Origin: DASYGT01 sp035999365
GTDB lineage: Bacteria > Actinomycetota > Actinomycetes > Mycobacteriales > Jatrophihabitantaceae
Assembly: GCA_035999365.1 (NCBI GenBank)
Contig: DASYGT010000050.1
Coordinates: 186,001-250,000, forward strand
DNA length: 64,000 bases
Direction: 5' to 3'
A program made the translations under genes and the position numbers. Shown here piece by piece: positions 15,793 to 26,142 of the stretch (position 1 is its first letter; every line of letters begins with the position of its first letter). The notes under the pieces are model-generated. The model was not told the DNA's origin, made no database searches, and saw only the letters and a program-made list of their open reading frames with translations.

Positions 15793-15829
15793 GGACGGCG
15801 CCATCCACTCTGACCGGGCGGCGCCGTCC
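15793..15829 (+). terminator. Hairpin between small basic gene and Flp pilin gene
   Basis: Perfect 10-bp inverted repeat GGACGGCGCC (15793-15802) / GGCGCCGTCC (15820-15829), loop 17 bases, 31 bases after the small gene stop. It could terminate the small gene or regulate the pilin transcript. Confidence 0.55.
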
Positions 15830-15901
15830 ACAATCACGCGGGCCGTCCACAGATCGCTCTGCTGAGGCCCGCGCGAGCGTGGTGCGCGGTTGAGTCGACG
15901 G

Positions 15902-16084
15902 ATGAGCTGGCTCAAGCGGTTCCTTTCGCGCATCACCACCGACACCGGCATGACGACGGCCGAGTACGCCGTGGGCACCGTCGCCGCCGTCGCATTCGCT
16001 GTGGTCCTCTACAAGATCGTCCGCAGCCCGGCTGTCGCCGCGGAGCTGAGCGGCATCGTCAGGTCGGCGCTTCATGCGATCTGA
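15902..16084 (+). CDS. Flp-type pilin subunit (DUF4244-like)
   Basis: 60-residue pilin precursor. A basic N-terminus is followed by TTDTGMTTAEYAVGTVAA, where the G-M-TTAEY pattern with Glu at +5 after Gly resembles the prepilin peptidase site of type IVb pilins. One hydrophobic helix (about residues 23-42) would form the pilus core. The mature C-terminus is very short. I used ATG 15902; an in-frame TTG at 15890 adds four residues. It overlaps the TadE start by 11 bases, matching the order of Rv3656c-Rv3655c. No prepilin peptidase gene is visible in the window. Confidence 0.8.
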   Translation: MSWLKRFLSRITTDTGMTTAEYAVGTVAAVAFAVVLYKIVRSPAVAAELSGIVRSALHAI

Positions 16085-16466
16085 CGGGGACACCACGCGC
16101 CGCGTGCGATTGCGACGCCGAGCGCAACCGGCCCCGAGGTCGGACGGCGGAATGGTCACGCTCGAACTAGCCGCGTGCCTGCCCGTGCTCGTGTTGATCC
16201 TCGCCGTCGCGTTGAGTGCGATCGGTGTCGCCGGTGCCCGGGTCCGCGCTGGAGATGCCGCGCGCGAGGCCGCCCGAGCCGCGACGCGTGGCGATGTCGA
16301 TGCAGCTATGCGCGTTGCAACGGCAGTCGCCCCAGGGGTCCACCTCGACATCCATACCTCCGGGCCGGACGTCGTCGTGGTCGCGCACCTGACCGCACGG
16401 ACGTTGGCGAACTGGCTCCCGCTCGTCGAGGTCAGCGCGCGCGCCGCGGCTGCGCGTGAGCCGTGA
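16074..16466 (+). CDS. tadE: TadE-like pseudopilin
   Basis: 130-residue minor pilin. A basic leader (RRVRLRRRAQPAPRSDG) precedes GGMVTLELAACLPVLVLILAV (25-45), the TadE signature with cleavage after Gly and a Glu five residues later inside the hydrophobic helix. The rest is a small periplasmic domain of alternating strands. It overlaps the Flp pilin upstream and the Rv3654c-like gene downstream, so all three are translationally coupled. Confidence 0.82.
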   Translation: MRSDGDTTRRVRLRRRAQPAPRSDGGMVTLELAACLPVLVLILAVALSAIGVAGARVRAGDAAREAARAATRGDVDAAMRVATAVAPGVHLDIHTSGPDVVVVAHLTARTLANWLPLVEVSARAAAAREP

Positions 16467-17235
16467 GGCTGGCTCCGCGTCGGTCTGGGTCATGTCTGCC
16501 GCGGCTGTGGTTCTCGCTATCGGATTCGTCGCCGTGGTGCGCACGCAGGCCGTGTTCGCCCGTCATCGTGCCGAGGCAGCGGCCGACCTCGCGGCGCTCG
16601 CCGCCGCAACGCGGATCGGCGTCGACCAGGCGTCGTGCGCGGCGGCCGGCCGCGTCGCTCGCGAGAACGGCGCGCTGCTGGTGCGATGCGACCTGCAGCT
16701 CGACCCGAGCCATCGATCGGGATATGCCCGCGTCACGGTGGTTGTCGCTGTCGACCTTCCTCTGGTCGGCGGCCAACGGGTCGCGGCTCAGGCCCGGGCC
16801 GAGCGGGCTCCCGCGCCGACGGCAGAATCGGCGACATGGCGTTCACACGGCTGCACCACACCCAGCTGGCAATGCCCGCAGGGGAGGAGGACGCCGCCCG
16901 AGACTTCTTCGTCGGAGTCCTCGGCATGGCAGAGATCCAGAAGCCGCCGGACCTGGCGGCTCGCGGTGGCGCGTGGTTCCGGTCCGGCGAGGTCGAGTTA
17001 CACCTGGGCGTCGAAGCCCAGTTCAGCCCCGCTCGCAAAGCGCACCCGGGAATCGTCGTATCCGACCTGGACGACGTCGCGCACCGGTTGTCCGCGGCGG
17101 GGCAGGACGCCACGTGGGACGAACTGTTTCCAGGTTTCCGCCGCATCTACGCCCACGACCCGTTCGGCAATCGCCTCGAATTCCTCGAACCGATCGAGGG
17201 CTAGGGGCAGCCGGCCCGGTCAGCCGTTCAGGTGA
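16456..17235 (+). CDS. Rv3654c-like Tad-associated secreted protein with anomalous open C-terminus
   Basis: The first ~120 codons encode a typical Rv3654c/TadG-like protein. N-terminal GSASVWVMSAAAVVLAIGFVAV (transmembrane, pseudopilin-like) is followed by ARHRAEAAADLAALAAATR and two Cys (Cys~56 and ~74). Homologues end at about the point reached near 16830. Here no stop occurs, and the frame continues 259 codons in total, through the whole VOC gene in another frame and 16 bases into the 3' end of the convergent helicase gene. The extension is Ser/Arg/Pro-rich out-of-frame sequence, not a domain. Either the true stop was lost (or a sequencing error hides it) or the protein carries a junk tail. 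GTG 16456 overlaps tadE. Confidence 0.5.
   Translation: MSREAGSASVWVMSAAAVVLAIGFVAVVRTQAVFARHRAEAAADLAALAAATRIGVDQASCAAAGRVARENGALLVRCDLQLDPSHRSGYARVTVVVAVDLPLVGGQRVAAQARAERAPAPTAESATWRSHGCTTPSWQCPQGRRTPPETSSSESSAWQRSRSRRTWRLAVARGSGPARSSYTWASKPSSAPLAKRTRESSYPTWTTSRTGCPRRGRTPRGTNCFQVSAASTPTTRSAIASNSSNRSRARGSRPGQPFR
16823..16828 (+). promoter_or_regulatory. Possible -10 box (CAGAAT) of VOC gene
   Basis: CAGAAT ends 7 bases before ATG 16836, the same geometry as other leaderless starts in this window. It lies inside the Rv3654c-like frame. Confidence 0.3.
16836..17204 (+). CDS. VOC (glyoxalase/bleomycin-resistance fold) protein
   Basis: 122-residue vicinal-oxygen-chelate protein with two beta-alpha-beta-beta-beta halves. 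LHHTQLAMPAG starts the first (metal-ligand-type His7/His8), RDFFVGVLGM follows, and the second half ends with YAHDPFGNRLEFLEP, where Glu near 117 is the usual last ligand. Cytosolic. Members are glyoxalases, dioxygenases or drug-binding proteins; nothing here decides which. It is monocistronic and convergent with the helicase gene, whose stop is 15 bases away. The Rv3654c-like frame overlaps it completely in another frame; codon use favours the VOC frame as real. Confidence 0.85.
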   Translation: MAFTRLHHTQLAMPAGEEDAARDFFVGVLGMAEIQKPPDLAARGGAWFRSGEVELHLGVEAQFSPARKAHPGIVVSDLDDVAHRLSAAGQDATWDELFPGFRRIYAHDPFGNRLEFLEPIEG

Positions 17236-19532
17236 CTGAGCACCAGATCGAGCAGGCGTCGCGCGCCCGACTTGTCGAGTGGCTCGTTGCCATTACCGCA
17301 TTTGGGCGACTGCACGCACGACGGGCATCCGGCGAGGCATTCGCAGGCTGCGATCGCATCTCTGGTGGCGGCCAACCACTCTGCCAGTGCGGCATGACCA
17401 CGTTCGGCGAAACCCGCCCCGCCGGGGTGTCCGTCGTAAACGAAGATCGTCGGACGGCCGGTGTCGCGGTGCAGCGCGGTCGACACCCCGCCGATGTCCC
17501 ATCGGTCGCAGGTGGCGAACAGCGGCAGCAAACCGATCGCGGCATGCTCGGCAGCGTGCGCCGCACCGGGCAGGTCGGCAGCGGCGATGCCCGCCTCGGC
17601 CGTCGCCTCCTCCGTTATCGAGTACCAGACAGAGCGGGTGCGCAGTTCCCGCACCGGCAGATCCAGCGGTGTCTCGTCGAGCACCTCTCCGGTGCTGATG
17701 CGCCGACGCAGGTAGCTGATGACTTGATTCGCCACGTCGACCGTTCCGTAGCACACGGTCAGCGGACCGAATCGATGCGACTGCAGCGTCTCGACCACCC
17801 TGATGTCCGTGACGTCGCGCGCCGACGTCGACCAGTCCGGATCCTCGGGATGCGCCAACGCGATTCGCTCGTCGAGGTCGAGTGCATCGATGACGTAGGT
17901 GCGGCCCTGATGGAGATAGGTGGCGCCCGCGTGCACGGACGAATGGGCCGCCGCTGCGTCGACCGTGCCTACGAGCGAACCGGTGGCGCCGTCGATCACC
18001 GAGACCGGAGCGCCGTCACCGCCGCGGATATCCGCAGTCGGCCGCTCGCGCGAGGTCCAATACCAGCCACCGGGTCTGCGTCGCAGCCGTCCGCCCGCCA
18101 CCAGCTCGTCGAGCACCGAGGCGACGGCGGGGGGAATGCCCACCTGCCCCGGCTCGGCGCCGAATACTGCCAACTCGTCCGCCCGCAACGGCAGTTCGGC
18201 CGCCGCGCAGCAGAGCTGGGGACCGAGAACGTAGGGGTTGAGCGGGTCGAAGACCGTCGCCTCTACCGGGCGCCCGAAGATGGCCTCCGGGTGATGGACG
18301 AGATAGGTGTCCAACGGGTCGTCGCGGGCGACGAACACGACGAGCGACTCCGCACCGGAGCGGCCGGCACGTCCCGCTTGCTGCCACATCGAGGCGAGCG
18401 TTCCGGGAAATCCTGCGAGCAGCACGGCATCCAGGCCCGAGACGTCCAAGCCGAGCTCAAGGGCATTCGTCGCCGCGACGCCGAGCAGCGCTCCGCTCGT
18501 CAGCGCGGCCTCGAGCGCGCGGCGTTCCTCGGGCAGGTAGCCCGCGCGATAGGCCGCGACGCGTGGCACCAGCTCGTCGAGCCCGGCTTCGGCGAGCAGC
18601 CGCTGGGCCGACAGCGCCGCCAGCTCCGCGCCGCGGCGCGAACGCACGAAAGCGAGCGTGCGGGCCCCTTCGATGACCAGATCTGCGAGCAGCCGTCCCG
18701 TCTCGGCACCGGCAGATCGGCGCACTGGGGCGCCGTTCTCACCGCGTAGAGCGGTCAGGGGTGGCTCCCACAGGCCGAAAGTGCGTGCTCCTCGCGGGGA
18801 CGCGTCGTCGGTCACGGCCGACACCGCGACACCGGTGAGACGCGCCGCGGCGACGTCCGGACGGGTCACTGTCGCCGACGCGAGCACGAACGTCGGGTCG
18901 GCCCCGTAGGCGGCGCAGATCCGGCGCAGCCGGCGCAGGACCTGAGCGACGTGAGATCCGAACAACCCTCGGTAGGTATGGCATTCGTCGATGACGACAT
19001 AACGCAGCCGGCGCAGGTACGGGGCCCACCGGGCGTGCGCGGGCAGGATTCCCCGGTGCAGCATGTCCGGGTTCGTCAGCACCCAGTTGGCGTGAGCGCG
19101 CACCCAGTCGCGTTCCTCCGTAGGGGTGTCGCCGTCGAAGGTCGCGGCACGCACACCGGGCACGTCGAGTTCGGCCAGCGCGCGCAGCTGGTCGCCCGCG
19201 AGGGCTTTGGTCGGGGCGAGGTAGAGCACCCGCGCTCGGTCGTCGTTCATCAGGGCGGTGAGTGCCGGCAGTTGGTACGCGAGCGACTTGCCCGATGCCG
19301 TCCCCGTCGCGATGACTACGGAGCGGCCATCGAACGCTGCGTCCGCAGCGGCTACCTGGTGCTGCCACGGCTCCGCGATACCGGCGGCGACCAGACGGTC
19401 ACGCAGCGTCGGGGGCACCCACGCGGGCCACGGAACGGTGATTCCGGGACGGCCGGGGATCTCGCGCACGTGCGTGAGGGGCTCCGTGCCAGGGGGTATA
19501 CCGGCGACCAGGCGATCGAGCAGGGCGCGCAT
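17220..19532 (-). CDS. DEAD/DEAH-box helicase with DUF1998 Cys domain (MrfA/YprA type)
   Basis: 770-residue superfamily 2 helicase. Motif I is ATGTASGKS, motif II is the DECH variant VIDECHTYRG, and motif III is VLASATVT. Motif VI is QQAGRAGRSG. The C-terminal DUF1998-type region carries four cysteines, CECLAGCPSCVQSPKCG, near residues 735-751. This arrangement is that of Bacillus MrfA (mitomycin repair factor) and Rv3649. A role in repair of crosslinked or damaged DNA is inferred from MrfA. I chose ATG 19532; an in-frame ATG at 19583 would add 17 residues but would overlap the divergent STAS start. Confidence 0.88.
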   Translation of the reverse strand: MRALLDRLVAGIPPGTEPLTHVREIPGRPGITVPWPAWVPPTLRDRLVAAGIAEPWQHQVAAADAAFDGRSVVIATGTASGKSLAYQLPALTALMNDDRARVLYLAPTKALAGDQLRALAELDVPGVRAATFDGDTPTEERDWVRAHANWVLTNPDMLHRGILPAHARWAPYLRRLRYVVIDECHTYRGLFGSHVAQVLRRLRRICAAYGADPTFVLASATVTRPDVAAARLTGVAVSAVTDDASPRGARTFGLWEPPLTALRGENGAPVRRSAGAETGRLLADLVIEGARTLAFVRSRRGAELAALSAQRLLAEAGLDELVPRVAAYRAGYLPEERRALEAALTSGALLGVAATNALELGLDVSGLDAVLLAGFPGTLASMWQQAGRAGRSGAESLVVFVARDDPLDTYLVHHPEAIFGRPVEATVFDPLNPYVLGPQLCCAAAELPLRADELAVFGAEPGQVGIPPAVASVLDELVAGGRLRRRPGGWYWTSRERPTADIRGGDGAPVSVIDGATGSLVGTVDAAAAHSSVHAGATYLHQGRTYVIDALDLDERIALAHPEDPDWSTSARDVTDIRVVETLQSHRFGPLTVCYGTVDVANQVISYLRRRISTGEVLDETPLDLPVRELRTRSVWYSITEEATAEAGIAAADLPGAAHAAEHAAIGLLPLFATCDRWDIGGVSTALHRDTGRPTIFVYDGHPGGAGFAERGHAALAEWLAATRDAIAACECLAGCPSCVQSPKCGNGNEPLDKSGARRLLDLVLSHLNG

Positions 19533-19581
19533 ACATCCTGCCCTTCGCTGAGGTAATGCCGGGCGGTACCCGTGTGGCACC

Positions 19582-20013
19582 ATGGCTCACAGGGAGCAAC
19601 TGCCGTCGATGATCCCCGAACGACGGCGCGAGATGGACTGGGAGCAGCATCAGGTGGACTTCTCGGTGTCGCAGCACAACGTCGCGGATATCACCGTCCT
19701 GACGGTGCACGGTGAGGTGGACGTCTACTCCGCACCGTCGCTGAAGGAACAGATTGATGCGTCCCTGACCGGATCCGCCCCCACCGTGGTCGTCGATCTC
19801 TCCGAGGTCGAGTTCATGGACTCGACGGGCCTCGGCGCCCTCGTGTCCGCCCGCACCGCGGCGGTCGAGGCCGATGGCCGGCTCCCCCTGGTCTGCAATC
19901 GTGAGCGGATCCTCAGGCTCTTCCAGATCACCGGGCTCGACGGCGTCTTCGAGATCCATCCGACGGTCGACGCCGCCGTCGCGGCGCTGGCGCCGAACTC
20001 GACCGCTGGCTGA
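19582..20013 (+). CDS. STAS-domain anti-sigma factor antagonist
   Basis: 143-residue single STAS domain of the SpoIIAA/BldG type. The core is VLTVHGEVDVYSAPSLKEQI (39-58), with the phosphorylatable serine in EFMDSTGLGALV (Ser81). Unphosphorylated forms bind an anti-sigma kinase and free a sigma factor. No anti-sigma kinase or sigma factor gene lies in the window, so partners are elsewhere. Start is uncertain: ATGs at 19582, 19609 and 19633 are all in frame and none has a clear Shine-Dalgarno; the conserved domain begins only after the last. Confidence 0.85.
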   Translation: MAHREQLPSMIPERRREMDWEQHQVDFSVSQHNVADITVLTVHGEVDVYSAPSLKEQIDASLTGSAPTVVVDLSEVEFMDSTGLGALVSARTAAVEADGRLPLVCNRERILRLFQITGLDGVFEIHPTVDAAVAALAPNSTAG

Positions 20014-20070
20014 GCAAGCGTCTGCTCGGTTATCCGCCACCCTGGCGCGGTTCCGGCCCATCCGTCTGGT

Positions 20071-20076
20071 TAGAAT
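20071..20076 (+). promoter_or_regulatory. Likely -10 box (TAGAAT) upstream of hppA
   Basis: TAGAAT is a good actinobacterial -10 hexamer 105 bases before the hppA ATG, leaving a leader of about 100 bases. No convincing -35 partner and no recognisable riboswitch is seen in the leader. Confidence 0.4.
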
Positions 20077-20181
20077 CCCCGGCAGTTGCGCCGGGCGTGA
20101 ACAACCCGTCTCTCGGCGCTTTCCGCTGAGGCCGACCACGTCGGCATTCGCACGATTTCGACGCACCATCTAGGGGAGTTC

Positions 20182-22557
20182 ATGGCCGCGCACCACTTGA
20201 TCGCCTCGGCGATCGCGAGCAACGACAATCCACTGGCGATCTCGTCCGGCGACAAATGGCTGGTAGTCGTCATCGGGGTCATCGCGCTGCTCGCGCTCGT
20301 CTTCGCCTACAGCCTCGTCCGTGAGGTGCTGAAGGCCGACCAGGGCACGCCGAACATGCAGGAGATCGCCAAGGCGGTGCAGGAGGGCGCGGCTGCGTAC
20401 CTCAACCGGCAGTTCCGCACCCTCGCGGTCTTCTCGGTCATCGTCTTCGTGCTGATGTTCATCCTTCCGCTGAACGTCGCGCACGGCGCGACCAATGTGC
20501 GGATCGGCCGCGCGCTGTTCTTCCTCGTCGGCGCCGCCTTCTCGGCAACCGTCGGTTACATCGGCATGACCCTCGCGACCCGGGCCAACGTCCGCGTCGC
20601 TGCCGCCGCCCGCGGTGGCGGTTCGGAGCGCGGCTTCCACATCGCCTTCCGCACCGGTGGAATCGTCGGCATGCTCACCGTCGGCCTCGGCCTGCTCGGT
20701 GCGAGCATCGTTCTGCTCGTCTACAACGACAACGCACCCACCGTCCTTGAGGGCTTCGGCTTCGGCGGCGCGCTGCTCGCCATGTTCATGCGTGTCGGCG
20801 GCGGCATCTTCACCAAGGCTGCCGACGTCGGCGCCGACCTCGTCGGCAAGGTCGAGGCGGGAATCCCTGAGGACGACCCACGCAACGCGGCGACGATCGC
20901 CGACAACGTCGGTGACAACGTCGGTGACTGCGCAGGTATGGCCGCCGACCTCTTCGAGTCCTACGCCGTCACCCTGGTAGCGGCGCTGATCCTGGGCCAG
21001 GCTGCCTTCGGCGCCAAGGGCTTGCTGCTGCCGCTCTTCATCGGCGGTATCGGCATCATCAGCTCCGTCGTCGGCATCCTCACGACCAAGCTGCGCGCGA
21101 GCGACCGCAACGGACTCGTGCCGATCAACCGCGGCTTCATCATCTCGGCGCTGGTATCGCTCGCCCTGGTCGCGATCGTCACCTTCAGCTACCTGCCGGC
21201 GAAGTTCAGCGGCTTCCACGGAGTGCTCGGCTTCAGTGCCTTCGGCAACCTCGGGGACGCGAGCAAGATCGACGGCAACCCGAAGGTCATCGCCTTCGTC
21301 GCAGTGCTCATCGGCATCTCTCTCGCCGTGATCATCCAGCAGCTCACCGGTTACTTCACGGACACGGTGCGCCGCCCCGTCAAGGACGTTGCCAAGACGT
21401 CGCTGACAGGACCAGCCACCGTGATCCTCTCCGGCATCGCACTCGGTCTCGAGTCGGCGGTGTACACGGCGGTGCTGATCGCCCTCGCGGTGTTCGGTGC
21501 ATTCATGCTCGGCTTCGGCTCCATCCCGGTCGCATTGTTCGCAGTCGCGCTGGCCGGATGTGGTCTGCTGACCACCGCCGGCGTGATCGTCTCGATGGAT
21601 ACCTTCGGTCCGGTCAGCGACAACGCGCAGGGCGTCGCCGAGATGAGCGGTGACATCGACGAGGCGGGTGCTCGGGTGCTCACCGATCTCGACGCGGTGG
21701 GAAACACCACCAAGGCCATCACGAAGGGCATCGCCATCGCGACGGCCGTCCTCGCCGCAACGGCGCTGTTCGGCTCGTTCACGGACGCGGTGAGCATCGC
21801 GCAGGCGAAGAACAATGCGGGTGGTTCCGGGTTCGCCGCTGTCGTCGCGTCGCCGAACGTCCTGGTCGGGCTCATCATCGGCGCTGCGGTCGTCTTCCTG
21901 TTCAGTGGACTGGCGATCAGCGCTGTCGGCCGAGCGGCAGGCCGGGTGGTCTTCGAGGTGCGCGAGCAATTCCGCACCAAGCCCGGGATCATGGACTACA
22001 CCGAGAAGCCGGATTACGGCCGTGTGGTGGACATCTGCACGAAGGACTCGTTGCGCGAACTGGCCACGCCGGGTCTTCTGGCGATCTTCGCTCCGATCAC
22101 CATCGGCTTCGCCTTCGGCGCCGGCCCGCTGGCCGGTTACCTCGGTGGCGCCATCGGCGCCGGTGTCCTGATGGCCGTCTTCCTGGCCAACTCCGGTGGT
22201 GCGTGGGACAACGCCAAGAAGATGGTCGAGGACGGTGCGTACGGCGGCAAGGGCAGTGAGTCGCATGCCGCGACCGTCATCGGCGACACCGTCGGTGACC
22301 CGTTCAAGGACACGGCAGGCCCGGCCATCAACCCGCTGATCAAGGTGATGAACCTGGTGTCGGTGTTGATCGCGCCCGCCGTCATCAAGTACAGCGTGGG
22401 CGACCACAAGAGCAACGCGATCCGCGCCGTCATCGCGATCATCTCCTTTGCCATCATCGCGACCGCGGTGATCGTGTCGAAGCGGCGGACCGTCTCGATG
22501 GGTGCGATCCCGGGCGACGAGGCCCCGGCCACGCCCGCACAGACAGCCGCTGCATAG
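20182..22557 (+). CDS. hppA: Membrane-bound proton-translocating pyrophosphatase (K+-independent)
   Basis: 791-residue integral membrane enzyme (about 16 helices) that couples hydrolysis of cytosolic PPi to proton export. Substrate-site motifs: KAADVGADLVGKVE (~213-226), DDPRN, and DNVGDNVGDCAG (~240-251). The cation-specificity segment is GNTTKAITKG, with Lys511 in place of Ala and Thr514 downstream, the signature of K+-independent H+-pumping enzymes. ATG 20182 has AGGGGAG 5 bases upstream. It is followed by a strong hairpin at 22571-22607, so probably monocistronic. M. tuberculosis has no hppA at this point in the gene order (recalled). Confidence 0.96.
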   Translation: MAAHHLIASAIASNDNPLAISSGDKWLVVVIGVIALLALVFAYSLVREVLKADQGTPNMQEIAKAVQEGAAAYLNRQFRTLAVFSVIVFVLMFILPLNVAHGATNVRIGRALFFLVGAAFSATVGYIGMTLATRANVRVAAAARGGGSERGFHIAFRTGGIVGMLTVGLGLLGASIVLLVYNDNAPTVLEGFGFGGALLAMFMRVGGGIFTKAADVGADLVGKVEAGIPEDDPRNAATIADNVGDNVGDCAGMAADLFESYAVTLVAALILGQAAFGAKGLLLPLFIGGIGIISSVVGILTTKLRASDRNGLVPINRGFIISALVSLALVAIVTFSYLPAKFSGFHGVLGFSAFGNLGDASKIDGNPKVIAFVAVLIGISLAVIIQQLTGYFTDTVRRPVKDVAKTSLTGPATVILSGIALGLESAVYTAVLIALAVFGAFMLGFGSIPVALFAVALAGCGLLTTAGVIVSMDTFGPVSDNAQGVAEMSGDIDEAGARVLTDLDAVGNTTKAITKGIAIATAVLAATALFGSFTDAVSIAQAKNNAGGSGFAAVVASPNVLVGLIIGAAVVFLFSGLAISAVGRAAGRVVFEVREQFRTKPGIMDYTEKPDYGRVVDICTKDSLRELATPGLLAIFAPITIGFAFGAGPLAGYLGGAIGAGVLMAVFLANSGGAWDNAKKMVEDGAYGGKGSESHAATVIGDTVGDPFKDTAGPAINPLIKVMNLVSVLIAPAVIKYSVGDHKSNAIRAVIAIISFAIIATAVIVSKRRTVSMGAIPGDEAPATPAQTAAA

Positions 22558-22570
22558 GTCGAGACATGCG

Positions 22571-22607
22571 ACACGGGCGGTTCCGGCACGGCCGGGGCCG
22601 CCCGTGT
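22571..22607 (+). terminator. Terminator hairpin after hppA
   Basis: Perfect 10-bp stem ACACGGGCGG (22571-22580) / CCGCCCGTGT (22598-22607) with a further CCGGC/GCCGG pairing in the loop, starting 13 bases after the hppA stop. Confidence 0.7.
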
Positions 22608-22666
22608 GCGTTGCACGCGGTGCTCGTCGGCACCGCGACCCCGATCGTCGACGAGGCGGGTGCGCG

Positions 22667-23245
22667 GTGACGATGCAGTTCTCGCTGTTCGGCGCCGCTG
22701 CGGCCGAACCCTCGCTGGACGATCTGGACGGCGTGCTTCTCGCGGGCGGCCACTGGGTGCGTTCGCAGGAGTCCGCGCGTCTGTCCGTCGTAGTCGGCGA
22801 TCGGTGGCGCGCCGATGCGCTTGCCGAGGCCTTCGTGGCCTTGGGCGTGGACGGTCAGGACGTCGTCGTGCGCTCGGAGGGTGGCTACGGGGTGCGGACG
22901 GCGTTCGACGCGGCGCTCACGGCGGCAGCGAACCGGTGGCGGCGCGGCGCCCTCGATGCTCCGCCACCCGACTTCGCCCTCACCGCGGGCGGGCTGCGGC
23001 TGTGGGCGATCAGCGCGGGGAGCCGCGACGATGTCGGCTACCTGCTTGCGACTGCCGAGCCCGACGATCCGATGCACCTGGCCGCTGGTGCCCAGCTAGC
23101 CCGGCTGGGGCTCGCCGCGGTGTCGATCGGGCTGCGGGGCGGCCCCGGGTGGCGGGTCACATCGGTCAAGCGCATCCGTCGGCTGGCGGAGCTGCTCGGG
23201 CCGCCGCCGTACGGGGGAGCGTCCGCCTGGCCGCTTGTGCGATGA
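22667..23245 (+). CDS. Conserved hypothetical protein (Rv3647c-like)
   Basis: 192-residue soluble protein always found just upstream of topA in actinobacteria (Rv3647c in M. tuberculosis has the same length, recalled). N-terminus QFSLFGAAAAEPSLDDL, then a conserved LAGGHWVRSQESARLSVVV stretch, a basic segment NRWRRGA near 85-92 and RVTSVKRIRRLAELLG near 166-181. No catalytic motif known to me. GTG 22667 (GAGG 10 bases upstream) is used; ATG 22673 is the alternative. Its place next to topA suggests a DNA-related role, but this is not shown by sequence. Confidence 0.7.
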   Translation: MTMQFSLFGAAAAEPSLDDLDGVLLAGGHWVRSQESARLSVVVGDRWRADALAEAFVALGVDGQDVVVRSEGGYGVRTAFDAALTAAANRWRRGALDAPPPDFALTAGGLRLWAISAGSRDDVGYLLATAEPDDPMHLAAGAQLARLGLAAVSIGLRGGPGWRVTSVKRIRRLAELLGPPPYGGASAWPLVR

Positions 23246-23268
23246 ACGGGATGTTTGCGGGGGTCCTG

Positions 23269-23274
23269 TACCGT
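23269..23274 (+). promoter_or_regulatory. Possible -10 box (TACCGT) for topA
   Basis: TACCGT lies 47 bases before the topA GTG, in the 76-base gap after the Rv3647c-like gene. It would give a short leader carrying the GGGAGA ribosome-binding site. Confidence 0.3.
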
Positions 23275-23321
23275 CCGCGACGGCGGTTGGACCAGACTGC
23301 CGGCCGACCAGTGGGAGAGAC

Positions 23322-26096
<2,775 letters not shown>

Positions 26097-26111
<15 letters not shown>

Positions 26112-26127
26112 ACCAACCCCCGGTCGC
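26097..26127. terminator. Bidirectional hairpin between topA and surface-protein gene
   Basis: GCGACCGAGGG (26097-26107) pairs with CCCCCGGTCGC (26117-26127) with one mismatch and a 9-base loop. It overlaps the topA stop and lies between two convergent genes. Confidence 0.55.
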
Positions 26128-26142
26128 GCGCCGTGCTGGCGG

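Noticed and set aside
17232..18749. A 505-codon open frame on the plus strand within the helicase gene
   Set aside because: Antisense of a well-supported helicase with all motifs; the frame is open only through GC bias.
20170..22407. A 745-codon open frame on the minus strand opposite hppA
   Set aside because: Its composition (Asp/Glu/His/Arg-rich with no hydrophobic core) is the antisense shadow of a conserved membrane protein gene; no family pattern.
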